A stretch of 64,000 bases of DNA from Ramlibacter rhizophilus. GTDB lineage: Bacteria > Pseudomonadota > Gammaproteobacteria > Burkholderiales > Burkholderiaceae_C. The translations under genes and the position numbers were made by a program. The stretch covers positions 62,001 through 126,000 of the forward strand of contig NZ_SMLL01000009.1 of NCBI RefSeq assembly GCF_004681965.1, in the 5' to 3' direction. The notes under the pieces were generated by a model. That model ran no database searches and was not told the DNA's origin. It saw nothing but the letters and a program-made list of their open reading frames with translations. Below, piece by piece: positions 19,101 to 27,337 of the stretch; the stretch's first letter is position 1, and each line of letters opens with the position of its first letter.

Positions 19101-22100
19101 GCCAGATGTTCGTGCCCGCCCCCACCCAGTCGATGTAGGTGTCGTCGCCCTTGCCGCCGTGGTACTCGTCCTCGCCGCCACTGGATTCCCAGGTCCGGTC
19201 GGTGCCGCGCAGGACATTCGGCCCATCGTTGCCCCGCAGCACGTTATTGCCGCTGTTGCCCGTGCCGTCCGCGGCAAGCGTGCCCACGAGGGTCAGGTTC
19301 TCCACGTTGGCGGGCAGCGTATAGGAGACGCTGCTGTACACGGAGTCGATGCCGCCACCTGGGGATTCGGCGATCGTGTCCCGCGCGTTGTCCACGCTGT
19401 ACATGTCATCCCCCTCGGTTCCGACCAGCGCATCGACGGCGCCGGTGAGCGCTGCGCCGGCTCGGGCGGCGATCTCGTCGTAGTTCCAGGCGCTGCCGTC
19501 GGCGAAGCGAATGCCTGTGAAGCTGCGTCCGGCAGGCGTGCTCCGGAAGAACTCGTCCACCCACAGCCGCGCGCCGGTTTCGGGCACCCACAGGACCAAG
19601 GAGTCGTTGCTTGCCATGGTTCCGCTCCCCGTCTGGCCGGTGCGCAGCAACTGCAGCGTGGCGGGGGTGATGTCCGGCTTCAGTGCGATGAGGTTGCCGC
19701 TCCCGCTTCTGTCCACGACGTGGTCGGCGCCATCGTACGCGCCGAAGACGTAGGTATCCTCGCCGAGCCCTCCTTCCAGCAGGTCCGCTCCAGCCCCTCC
19801 AGCCAGGGTGTCGGCTGCATTGCCACCGTGTAGTTCGTCGCGTCCCGCGCCGCCGGTGATCACGTTGGGCTGGTCGGCGTAGCCCCAGAGGGTGTTGCCC
19901 TGGCGCGCGTCACCCGTCGTCCCCATCTGCTGCAGCATGGCCGCTGTCCATGTCACGTCGGGCGTACTCTCGAAATGCAGCTGCGCGATGGGCGCGGGCG
20001 CGCCGGTGCCGTATGCGGACTGGCCCTCCAGACGGACTTGGCGCCCCCAAAGGTCGGTGAGAACGATCACGGCGCCTGCAGGCTCATGGGACACGCGCAG
20101 CTCGCCCGGCCGCACCGTGCCACGGATGAACACCTGGTCACCCCCGTCGGCGTTCGCGACGATGGTTTGCATCGCCCGGTCGAAGCCCACGATGTAGCGG
20201 TCCAGGCCGCCGCCGCCCACCATGATTCCTCCATCCACAAGGATGTCGTCACCCGGGCCGCCGTGCAGGTAATCGCCGTGCGCCAGCGTGTCCGCACCGG
20301 CGCCCCCGTACAGCCGGTTGATGCCGTTTCCGCTCAAGTGGTCATCGCCCTCCCACCCATGCACGGCGTAGGCTTGCGAATCGACGAGAGTGTCGGGCCC
20401 CGCAGTGCCGTCGATCACGGTGTTCCAGTCGGGGGCCTGCATCAAGGAAATGCGCGCCAGCAACTCGAACTGCGACCAGACCACGCCGGGTGCGGCTTCG
20501 AACTCCACGCGGTAACTTTGCGCGTAGCGGTACGGGGCGTCGGCCAAGGCATAGAGGCCCTCCAGCTTCAGCTCTCTCAGGATGCCAGCGACTTCCCAGC
20601 GTAGCATCAGGTCCTCACCGGTGCGGCTCACCCGCAAGGCTTCGGGGGTCACGCCGTCGGGAAGGCGCAGGGTCTTGATCTGCCCGGCCACCGGCGCTGC
20701 GTTGCGCAACACTTGGTAGAACGTCGCCGCGCTGATCTGCCACCGGTCATTTCCACTGCCCAGGTTCACCGACCAGCCCCCGACCAAGGTGTCGTTGCCG
20801 GCACCCCCGGCGAGCACGTCCTCGGCATCCCCGAGCAGCAGATCGTCACCATCCCCACCGTCGAGGCGATCCATCCCGGCGCCCCCTTCCAGGCGGTCAT
20901 TTCCCGCGCCGCCGATCAGGACATCCTGGCCGCCCAGGCCGTGCAAGCCATCGGCCCCGGAGGTACCGGTGAGGTGATCATCTTCTTCAGAGCCGACGAT
21001 CGTGTTCAGGACGCTGCGGATGTCGAACACATCCGAAGCCGCATTGCCGCTCGGGTCGCTGGCGGTCACGCGCACGCCCAGGCTGGTCGCCTCGGGCGCC
21101 ATGCCGCTGAAAGTGCGCGTCGCTGCATCGAACTGGAGCCACGCGGGCAAGGCGTTGCCGTCGGCCAGCGTGGCGCTGTAGCTCAGGGCATCGTCGGCAT
21201 TGAGGTCGCTGAAGGCATCGGCCGGCACGGTATGGCTGAAGCGCACACCGACCCCCACCGACCGATTTACAAGGGGCTTGTCCAGGGTGGGTGCATGGTT
21301 CGGTTCGATGCGCAGCATGAGCGCCGTGCTGGCCATGGCAGCGTCGTTGTCGGCGGCGTGGACCTGCAGGGCCAGCGCGCTGCCGGTGCCCGCCGGCGCC
21401 TGGCCGGTCAGGATCCGTGTCGCGGCGTCGAAGGACAACCACTCGGGCAGCGGCGAGCCATCGTCCAGGCTCACGCGCAAGGCGAGCGCATCTCCGCTGT
21501 CCGGATCGCTGAATGCGTGCGCCGGCACCGTGTAGCTGAAGGCGGCCCCCTGCTGGACCCGCGCGTCCGCCAGCGCCTGTACAGCCACCGGTGGACGGTT
21601 GGGTGGCGCCACGTTCAGGGTCATCAGCGCGCCGGTGGAAGCGCCGTACCTGTCCGTGGCCCAGAGCGCCAGGCTCATCGTGCCGACCGCCAGCTCCCCC
21701 GGCACGCCGCTGAAAGTCCGGCTCGCCGGATCGAAGCCGAGCCACGATGGCAAAGGTGAACCATCGGGCAGCGTGGCGGAGTAGCTCACTTCGTCCCCGA
21801 GGTCCGGATCGACAAACGCGCCGGCAGGCAGCTGGTGGACGAACGCCCTACCCGCGCGTGCCGACAGCCCGGGCAGGGGGGCCAGCTGCGCGGGGGCCCG
21901 GTTCTGCGCCGCTCGCATGACCTGCGCGTCGATCGCGGACTGGTCCCAGCTCTCGCCATCGTCGAAGGCGATGCGGTCGATCCGCCGGTCGTGCACCTCC
22001 TCGCCACGGACTTCCTCGGCCGCGAAATGGCCGCTGACCGTCACCGTGTCCTCGGTGCCGCGAAGCTGCAGCAGGAGATCGTCATCGATGCGGCGGGCCA

Positions 22101-25100
22101 CCACCTCGTGCGCCGCGACGCCCGGGCCGAAGCGCAAAGTGTCCAGCGCCTGCGGCCGCGCCGGGTCCGCAGTGCTGCGAAGAAAGTCGAGGTTGCGGAT
22201 GAAGTCGCTGCCGTCGCCGCGTGCGAACTCGTACACATCGGCGCCGGCCCCGCCGATCAGCACGTCCGCACCTTCGCCGCCGATCAACCAGTCGTCACCT
22301 TCACCCCCGATGAGCACATCGTCACCGCCTCCGCCCGAGAGGTAGTCGTCACCCGCGCCTCCATCCAGCAAGTCCGCCCCGTGGAACGCCAAGGCCAGCA
22401 CGCCCAACTCGTCGTCGCCGCGCAGCGTGTCATTGCCGGCCCCGCCCAGAAGGATGTCGTCGGCGCCGCCTCCGACCAGCAGATCGTCCCCCTCGTCCCC
22501 GTCGAGAAAGTCCCTGCCGTGGAAGCGCCCCGCCAGCAAGGCACTGCTCTCGTCACCCCACAAAGCATCATGGCCCGTGCCGCCCAGCAGCACGTCGCTG
22601 CCGCCGCCACCGAACAACTTGTCGGCGCCCTCGTCGCCGGCCAGATGATCATCGCCCCAGGCGGCCGTGGCATCGGCCAGTGCGGCCGCATGTTCCACCT
22701 GCAAGTCCCCGCGCAGCACGTCGTCGCCCGCACCGCCGCGCAGGGTGTCGTTGCCGCCGCCACCCTCGATGTAGTCGCTGCCGTCTTCCCCATCCAGGTA
22801 ATCGGCCCCGTGGTACGCGATGTCCAGGAAGCCGGCCTCCCCGGGCGCATCGCTGCCGTCGCCGAATAGGAGGTCGTCACCGCTTCCGCCGAACAGGTCG
22901 TCGCCGGCGCCGCCGCCGACCATCGCGTCATCGCCCGCGCCGCCGTCGAGGAAGTCCCGGCCATGGAACGAGCCCGCGACCGAGTTCAGGAAGCCTGGGC
23001 GAATGGTGCCGTCGCCAAAAAGGACGTCGTCCCCGTCCTCCCCTTCGAGGATGTCCTCACCGGCCAGGCCGTCGAGCGCGTCCCGTCCGGCGCCCCCCTT
23101 GATGCGGTCGTCGCCCCAGCTTCCCATGACCCGGTCATCGCCGGCACCCGCGTCGATCACGTCGTGCTGTGCATCCGTGCGGCCCTGGCCGATGCCGTCC
23201 CACAAGACCAGATCGGAGCCGTCGAGCGCGGGATAGGCGCCCCAGGCGAGTCCGGTGTGCAGGACTCGCGCCCCGCCCGGCTGGCCCCAGTCCAGCCAAC
23301 GGTCGTTCGGCCCCAGCAGCTGCCGGCCGCTGGCGATGTCCATGCTGCTGGCGATGTAGTCGTCACCGTCTCCACCGCGGATCAGGTCGTCGCCGCCTCC
23401 CCCGGCGATCATGTCGTCGCCCGCGCCCCCGTCGATCACATCGTTCCCTGCGCCCCCTTGCACCAGGTCATTGCCCTCGCCCGCGTGGATGGTGTCGTTG
23501 CCCGCGCTGCCGTACAGGGTGTTGTCCGTGATCAGCACCCCGCCACCGGCCACCAGGTTCCCCTGCCCATCCCGCACGAACATCAGCTCGCCGCGCTCCA
23601 CCACGGTGGTGGTGGAGCCATCCTCGCGCGTGCGCGTGAGGGCCGCGCCTTCGTTCACGACGGCCAGCGCGAGGTAGTCCCCCGCGATGACGCCCTGCTG
23701 TTCGCCGCCGTCCCGCAGGGTCAGCGTGAGGCTGTTGCTCTCCACCGCATCGCCGCCGTGGTGGTAGGTGACCACCAGCTCCAGCACCTGCTCGCCCTCG
23801 AAGGACTGGCTGCTCACGATGGAGAAGGCCCGGTCCGTCTGCCCCGGCGCCAGCGCGATGTCCACCGGCTGCGAGAGGTCCAGCGTCTGCGCGCCGGTGA
23901 CCAGCTGCAGCAGGCCGGCCGCGCCGCTTCGCACGCTGATGGTGATGCGGTCTCCCGCCCAGGCGGCCACGTTGCCGAACCAGCGCAGCGCCGTGCCACC
24001 GAGTTCTGCCAGGGTGCCGGCCACGGGCGCGGGCTGCGCATCGGCTCCGGCCGCGAAGGGATTGCCGGCCGCATGGGCCACGATGGCCGAGCGCGCCGGG
24101 CGCGAGAGCTGCAGGCCCAGGAAGCCCTCGCCGGCCGCGCGCGCCAGGTCGAAGTCCTCGATGGTGATGTCGCCGCCCCCGAGCGGCCCGCCCGTGACGG
24201 TGAGCGTGACCCGTTGGCTGCCGGTGTCGTTGAAGCGGTAGCGCACCCCCTGCGCATCGACCCAGCTGGCCTGGTTGGTGGGGGTGATGGCGTAGCGGGC
24301 GCCCTCCCCCGTCAGCCGCACGCCGCCCACCACGATCTCGCCGCGCCCGTCGCTGTCCACGATGCGGTCGCTGCCCTGGTCGGCCGCGAAGACGTAGCGA
24401 TCCCGGCCTTCGCCCCCGTCGAGCCGGTCGGATCCCGCGCCTCCGAGCAGCGTGTCGTCACCAGCGCCGGCCGTGAGCACGTCGTTGCCGCTGTTGCCCT
24501 CCAGCCAGTCGGCGCCTCCGAGGCCGAGGAGGGTGTCGTTGCCGTCGCCTCCGAAGATGCGATCGTTCGCCGCCCCGCCGCTCAACTCCGCGTCACCTCT
24601 GCCGGTGCCGAACACGACTCGCGAAGCCGCCGCCAATGGCGCCGTGCCAAGCATCTGGACCTGCTGGCGGTTGGCACGGTCGTCGAAGAAATAGTTGTCC
24701 GGGCCGCGCAGGTCGCGCACCGTGCGCACCCCATGGAGGGCCGCCGCCTCTTCCGTCCGAGCCATGCCTTGCGCAATGACGAAATCAGCACGCGCCTGCA
24801 GGTAGGTGTCGCTGAAGTGCAGAGAGGCCGGGTCCTTGCCCTGCTCGATGGCACTGCGATCCGAAAGCCAGCGCTCATAGTCCGTGCGGTGCAGCGCATA
24901 GAGCTGCAGGGCCGCGGCGGACGTGGGCGACTGATCGTTCAGCCGAATGGAAACCGGAAGACCGAACTGCAACGACAACACTGCGCCGAAGTCGTTGCGG
25001 GCGTCCACGACGGTAGGCGAACTCGCGGTGATGCGGATGCCCCCGGGACTGCGGTCGGTGATGGCGGCTATTCGGCCTGCGTAGGCGATGAGTTGCTGGT

Positions 25101-25980
25101 CGGTGGCGCTGTCGACGAGCGAGGGCGCGGCTGGAGTAAAGACGCGGCCCAGCGAATTGAGCAAGGCCACCGTCTCCCGCCCGTCACGGGCCGAGCCGGC
25201 GACGTCGAACAGGCGGCCGAGGTCGGCAAGCTGGATGCTGTTGTCGATGCGGTGCAGCAGCAGGGTGGTGAAGACCGCGCCGGCGGGATCGAGGCGGGCG
25301 GCGCCGGGGCCGAAGGTGGTGCTCTCAAAAGCTCGCCACAGTCCCTCGGGGAGGTAGGAGCCGAGCCAGTCGAAGAACGGTCGGGTGGTGTGGGGGTGAA
25401 TTAATGGGGCGGCGGCCGACGCAAGCACTGCGCCGGTTCCTCCAGCAAGCATCACTGCAGCGGCACTCGCACCGAACATGGCACCGCCGGCGGCCACGGC
25501 GGCTCCAACACATGCCCCAAGCGCGATTGAAAGCACAGCCTCGCCAGCTGCATTTCCATCCCCATCAATGATCGCGTCCGCGATGGAGTAGATATCGAAA
25601 GCTGGGCCGACAACGCGGCCAACGCGCAACAAGCCCTCGTTCACCGAAGTCTGGAAAGCGGCGACCCGCTCAGCCGCAGAGAGTGACTCGTCTGCAAGCT
25701 GGAGTGCGGTCCGGGCCATATTGTTGGCAGCCTCCCGCCACACGCCTTCAGCTACAACGTCTGACGTGGCAATCGCGGCTTCACGAAAGGCCACCGCCGA
25801 AGCAATGGCGCCTTGATACTGACCTCGTAGAGCTGCCAGTCTTTCCGCGGCATCTCGACCACTGGACTCGAGCGATTCAACAACGCCATTAGCGAAGCTC
25901 GCAGACCAACTACTCAGATTCTTCAGCACCCCAGCAAGCTGCTCGTAGCTTTGTCGCTGCGTATCGGATTCAACGCTCAT
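16192..25980 (-). CDS. Giant RTX (hemolysin-type calcium-binding) secreted protein, 3,262 residues
   Basis: An intact 9.8-kb frame. Order: an N-terminal helical region (1-145) with WSASFANGVVESLES; a Gly/Ala-rich hydrophobic segment (about 146-195), long enough to cross a membrane; a mixed region to 450; RTX nonapeptides (GGxGxDxLx) from 455; a beta-rich spacer (545-820) whose part 681-805 recurs in the short RTX gene upstream; a long RTX block (820-1260) and an HCBP-related domain; three Ig/cadherin-like repeats (1359-1660, each with 'PLPxWLxFDxxTRxxxG'); more RTX blocks and about five 'VSYxLPxxVENLTLxG' repeats. It ends with a second HCBP-related domain and the tail NYQAALGGAIVANWTGL, as in type I secretion substrates. 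The ATG has a good ribosome site (GGGAGGCTCT) inside the overlapping upstream gene. Export through the HlyB/HlyD pair upstream is likely. The role (adhesin, toxin or bacteriocin) is open. Confidence 0.92.
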   Translation of the reverse strand: MSVESDTQRQSYEQLAGVLKNLSSWSASFANGVVESLESSGRDAAERLAALRGQYQGAIASAVAFREAAIATSDVVAEGVWREAANNMARTALQLADESLSAAERVAAFQTSVNEGLLRVGRVVGPAFDIYSIADAIIDGDGNAAGEAVLSIALGACVGAAVAAGGAMFGASAAAVMLAGGTGAVLASAAAPLIHPHTTRPFFDWLGSYLPEGLWRAFESTTFGPGAARLDPAGAVFTTLLLHRIDNSIQLADLGRLFDVAGSARDGRETVALLNSLGRVFTPAAPSLVDSATDQQLIAYAGRIAAITDRSPGGIRITASSPTVVDARNDFGAVLSLQFGLPVSIRLNDQSPTSAAALQLYALHRTDYERWLSDRSAIEQGKDPASLHFSDTYLQARADFVIAQGMARTEEAAALHGVRTVRDLRGPDNYFFDDRANRQQVQMLGTAPLAAASRVVFGTGRGDAELSGGAANDRIFGGDGNDTLLGLGGADWLEGNSGNDVLTAGAGDDTLLGGAGSDRLDGGEGRDRYVFAADQGSDRIVDSDGRGEIVVGGVRLTGEGARYAITPTNQASWVDAQGVRYRFNDTGSQRVTLTVTGGPLGGGDITIEDFDLARAAGEGFLGLQLSRPARSAIVAHAAGNPFAAGADAQPAPVAGTLAELGGTALRWFGNVAAWAGDRITISVRSGAAGLLQLVTGAQTLDLSQPVDIALAPGQTDRAFSIVSSQSFEGEQVLELVVTYHHGGDAVESNSLTLTLRDGGEQQGVIAGDYLALAVVNEGAALTRTREDGSTTTVVERGELMFVRDGQGNLVAGGGVLITDNTLYGSAGNDTIHAGEGNDLVQGGAGNDVIDGGAGDDMIAGGGGDDLIRGGDGDDYIASSMDIASGRQLLGPNDRWLDWGQPGGARVLHTGLAWGAYPALDGSDLVLWDGIGQGRTDAQHDVIDAGAGDDRVMGSWGDDRIKGGAGRDALDGLAGEDILEGEDGDDVLFGDGTIRPGFLNSVAGSFHGRDFLDGGAGDDAMVGGGAGDDLFGGSGDDLLFGDGSDAPGEAGFLDIAYHGADYLDGEDGSDYIEGGGGNDTLRGGAGDDVLRGDLQVEHAAALADATAAWGDDHLAGDEGADKLFGGGGSDVLLGGTGHDALWGDESSALLAGRFHGRDFLDGDEGDDLLVGGGADDILLGGAGNDTLRGDDELGVLALAFHGADLLDGGAGDDYLSGGGGDDVLIGGEGDDWLIGGEGADVLIGGAGADVYEFARGDGSDFIRNLDFLRSTADPARPQALDTLRFGPGVAAHEVVARRIDDDLLLQLRGTEDTVTVSGHFAAEEVRGEEVHDRRIDRIAFDDGESWDQSAIDAQVMRAAQNRAPAQLAPLPGLSARAGRAFVHQLPAGAFVDPDLGDEVSYSATLPDGSPLPSWLGFDPASRTFSGVPGELAVGTMSLALWATDRYGASTGALMTLNVAPPNRPPVAVQALADARVQQGAAFSYTVPAHAFSDPDSGDALALRVSLDDGSPLPEWLSFDAATRILTGQAPAGTGSALALQVHAADNDAAMASTALMLRIEPNHAPTLDKPLVNRSVGVGVRFSHTVPADAFSDLNADDALSYSATLADGNALPAWLQFDAATRTFSGMAPEATSLGVRVTASDPSGNAASDVFDIRSVLNTIVGSEEDDHLTGTSGADGLHGLGGQDVLIGGAGNDRLEGGAGMDRLDGGDGDDLLLGDAEDVLAGGAGNDTLVGGWSVNLGSGNDRWQISAATFYQVLRNAAPVAGQIKTLRLPDGVTPEALRVSRTGEDLMLRWEVAGILRELKLEGLYALADAPYRYAQSYRVEFEAAPGVVWSQFELLARISLMQAPDWNTVIDGTAGPDTLVDSQAYAVHGWEGDDHLSGNGINRLYGGAGADTLAHGDYLHGGPGDDILVDGGIMVGGGGLDRYIVGFDRAMQTIVANADGGDQVFIRGTVRPGELRVSHEPAGAVIVLTDLWGRQVRLEGQSAYGTGAPAPIAQLHFESTPDVTWTAAMLQQMGTTGDARQGNTLWGYADQPNVITGGAGRDELHGGNAADTLAGGAGADLLEGGLGEDTYVFGAYDGADHVVDRSGSGNLIALKPDITPATLQLLRTGQTGSGTMASNDSLVLWVPETGARLWVDEFFRSTPAGRSFTGIRFADGSAWNYDEIAARAGAALTGAVDALVGTEGDDMYSVDNARDTIAESPGGGIDSVYSSVSYTLPANVENLTLVGTLAADGTGNSGNNVLRGNDGPNVLRGTDRTWESSGGEDEYHGGKGDDTYIDWVGAGTNIWLFGAAREIAVFENPGEGRDTLVTNSFSLRLPSEVENLVVHRQNYSMGVFGESFSYLGNALDNIIDLSGSANTYEEPTIVIDGGAGNDTLIGSAAMRTANLIYIVDSVGDVVIEPLRRSDGFSSEVQSSVSYTLGANIDKLTLTGSRAIEGRGNEGANVLDGSNNAAANVLAGADGDDTYILGEGDSVVEREGGGSDTVVIGTQGLLGVAQLSLSQWQHVESLRLGQHAGDVDLVGDDGNNTLAGSLGSNHIQGLAGDDVLYNINKDRAAFHEIAGTAADRLEGGDGNDLIYSYGGFDLIEGGRGDDRIVLDRTRFATVDGGAGDDRIDASEGRFSVALAPGGGHDRIEAWSVRRSEEEWAWDRQVRSRIVLAAETDASSLRFERVGDALQVSIRGGADSVTVADYFEAGSSDIRSGVDAVILGDGTALMRDAVRAALSRQEPNDDVARSDFLVAGFAGSALVGGAGDDFLVGQSGADHLAGGEGSDTLLGGSGDDELVGGTGDDMLVGGRGADTYRFSAGWGRDVIDDAQRQAWGWDLNDDAAWDAVEFDASIRAADIHVQRAPEHPWDLLLTRVGSDDSLTLINFLAPDRDRGQVEVIRFADGTAWDRGAVQDILSTIRGTDGDDELAASTDMGSSLHGLAGNDVLTGGWYDDQLFGGDGDDVLSDPEGNNLLDGGRGADRMGGGYGNDTFVVDDPGDIVWEASFSGFDRVLSAISYVLPDHVEALTLTGAAATAATGNAMGNELIGNGADNVLDGAAGADLMAGGAGDDLYWVDHAADVVVEQASEGMDTVMASVSYVLPDHVENLTLTGTAPGRNGTGNALDNVLTGNSARNVLTGGAGNDSYVWGRGWGTDRVEENDATAGNRDVLQLGPDVAPDQLWFQRIGDDLALSVIGTTDTAVIANWYRGAQFQVEEIRTDDGQALLARQVHLLVEAMASFSPPPLGQTSFTPNYQAALGGAIVANWTGL
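23566..23940 (-). repeat. Internal RTX segment duplicated at 26633-27007 (copy 1)
   Basis: About 375 bp inside the giant gene (residues about 681-805) reappear at 26633-27007 in the same orientation. By eye only about 11 base differences are seen, i.e. near-identity at DNA level, while the sequences on either side are unrelated or strongly diverged. The left end is in the shared word CCCATCCCGCA and the right end in CGCTGAT. The segment encodes part of a beta-rich, Calx-beta-like spacer. Confidence 0.9.
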
Positions 25981-26549
25981 AGAGCCTCCCTAACATGAAG
26001 TGCGTGCGTTCGATTGACTACTCTTGTGCAGAGATGCGCCACTAGCAGAAGCTGCAGGAAGAGCATCGGCGCACCGATCAGAATCTGGTTTATTGCCGTA
26101 ACAACGCCAATGGTCCCAGAGGATGCCAGTTGGAGAATAAAGTAAGCCCTGCCCTTACTAACTGGATCAACTATGGGGAGCGACCAGGCGAGCGCAATCA
26201 ATAACCCTACCAATGCGTAAATATAGGCAAGACACAAGAAGCGACGAGAGCTGCGCTCAAAACTTCTGGTGCAGCCACCCCACCTGCGCAGGGCTTGGAT
26301 ATAGAGGAGCAGGCATGCAATGGCAACCAGCGCCGACATGCCAACGAACGTCTGAGCAAAAATCGGGTCACTGGCGCGATTCGTTAGTCGACCGGCATTA
26401 GGAATCCATTCGACGATCGGCCACATCCAAGAATGTAGCCAGCCCAGCCTATCCCCATTCGGCAACAGTGCGCCAATCAGCGCCGTGCCGACGGCATGGC
26501 CAAGATAGGTCTTTGCAAGTGAGGGCTCTTTGTAAGTGCTGCCACTCAT
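25977..26549 (-). CDS. Small membrane protein A, coupled to the giant RTX gene
   Basis: About 190 residues from ATG 26549, which has an AGAGGTG ribosome site; a GTG two codons upstream is less likely. Four or five hydrophobic helices are visible, including LVAIACLLLYIQAL, YALVGLLIALAWSL and QILIGAPMLFLQLLLVAHL. No known family is recognised. It is clearly paralogous to the protein at 27334-27903: shared are YLGHAVGTALIGALLPNGD, WPIVEWIPN, ASDPIFAQTFVG and SKGRAYF. Its stop overlaps the giant RTX start (ATGA) and its start overlaps the short RTX gene's stop (ATGA). The coupling suggests a stoichiometric partner of the RTX protein, perhaps an immunity or assembly factor; that is inference. Base composition is visibly more AT-rich than the flanking genes. 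Confidence 0.75.
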   Translation of the reverse strand: MSGSTYKEPSLAKTYLGHAVGTALIGALLPNGDRLGWLHSWMWPIVEWIPNAGRLTNRASDPIFAQTFVGMSALVAIACLLLYIQALRRWGGCTRSFERSSRRFLCLAYIYALVGLLIALAWSLPIVDPVSKGRAYFILQLASSGTIGVVTAINQILIGAPMLFLQLLLVAHLCTRVVNRTHALHVREAL

Positions 26550-27337
26550 GCGCACCTCTGCTCATAACCATGCTCATAAAAAGCATCGTTGGCTTCTGCG
26601 GGCGAGAGCGCACCAACATCCCGGCTCCCGAACCCATCCCGCATAAACATCAGCTCGCCGCGCTCCACCACGGTGGTGGTGGAGCCATCCTCGCGCGTGC
26701 GCGTGAAGGCCGCGCCCTCGTTCACGACCGCCAGCGCGAGGTAGTCCCCCGCGATGACGCCCTGCTGTTCGCCGCCGTCCCGCAGGGTCAGTGTGAGGCT
26801 GTTGCTCTCCACCGCCTCGCCGCCGTGGTGGTAGGTGACCACCAGCTCCAGCACCGGCTCGCCCTCGAAGGCCTGGCTGCTCACGATGGAGAAGGCCCGG
26901 TCCGTCTGCCCCGGCGCCAGCGCGATGTCCACCGGCTGCGAGAGGTCCAGCGTCTGCGCGCCCGTGACCAGCTGCAGCAGGCCGGCCGCGCCGCGTCGCA
27001 CGCTGATCGGAAAGGTCGCGAGTCGCTGCACAGCAGCAACGCCCTCGTCAGCAAGCTCGGACGCTTCCCTCGCCATCTCATCGGCAGCCTGCCGCCAAAC
27101 CGCTTCGGCAATGAAATCAGATGATGCAACCGCCATGTCTCTTCGAGAAATCGCAGCCGCAACAGCCACCTGATATTTGGCCTGTATAGCTGCAAGCTGC
27201 TTCTCCGCGCTGTTCGCCCCTCCCTCGAAAGTTTCGACTACCCCATTGGCAAAGCTGGCAGACCACCCTGTCAACTTGGACCACACGGTTGCAGATTGCC
27301 CGAACGACTGTTGCTTCACGGCGGCGGAATCACTCAC
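26546..27337 (-). CDS. Short mosaic RTX-family paralogue
   Basis: A 263-residue protein starting with GTG at 27337 (GTGA overlap with the membrane protein B stop; ribosome site GAGGAGGG). Residues 1-110 are a diverged copy of the giant protein's N-terminus, sharing GWSASFANGVVE and the helical pattern. At about residue 111 the sequence jumps to a near-identical copy of giant residues 681-805 (ISVR-GAAGLLQLVTGAQTL). It ends with about 32 unrelated residues. There are no RTX nonapeptides and no C-terminal secretion signal, so it is unlikely to be exported the usual way. It is best read as a recombination product: either a decayed RTX gene kept in frame by chance, or an orphan module retained for its N-terminal domain. 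Confidence 0.75.
   Translation of the reverse strand: MSDSAAVKQQSFGQSATVWSKLTGWSASFANGVVETFEGGANSAEKQLAAIQAKYQVAVAAAISRRDMAVASSDFIAEAVWRQAADEMAREASELADEGVAAVQRLATFPISVRRGAAGLLQLVTGAQTLDLSQPVDIALAPGQTDRAFSIVSSQAFEGEPVLELVVTYHHGGEAVESNSLTLTLRDGGEQQGVIAGDYLALAVVNEGAAFTRTREDGSTTTVVERGELMFMRDGFGSRDVGALSPAEANDAFYEHGYEQRCA
26633..27007 (-). repeat. Internal RTX segment (copy 2)
   Basis: The second copy of the 375-bp segment at 23566-23940, offset by 3,067 bp and in the same orientation. It forms the middle of the short RTX paralogue. Near-identity here against protein-level divergence in the adjoining N-terminal parts means the two regions have different histories: recent copying or gene conversion rather than one old whole-gene duplication. 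Confidence 0.9.

Noticed and set aside
22963-25404. Long plus-strand open frame (813 codons) opposite the giant RTX gene, and similar ones at 16309-17859 and 18010-18993
   Set aside because: They are antisense shadows of a GC-rich repetitive gene. Their translations have no domain logic, and the repeats mirror the RTX codons on the other strand.
16192-25980. Periodic repeats read as a possible CRISPR or satellite array
   Set aside because: The period is 9 codons (27 bp) with variable bases and intact coding frame; it is the RTX nonapeptide repeat.
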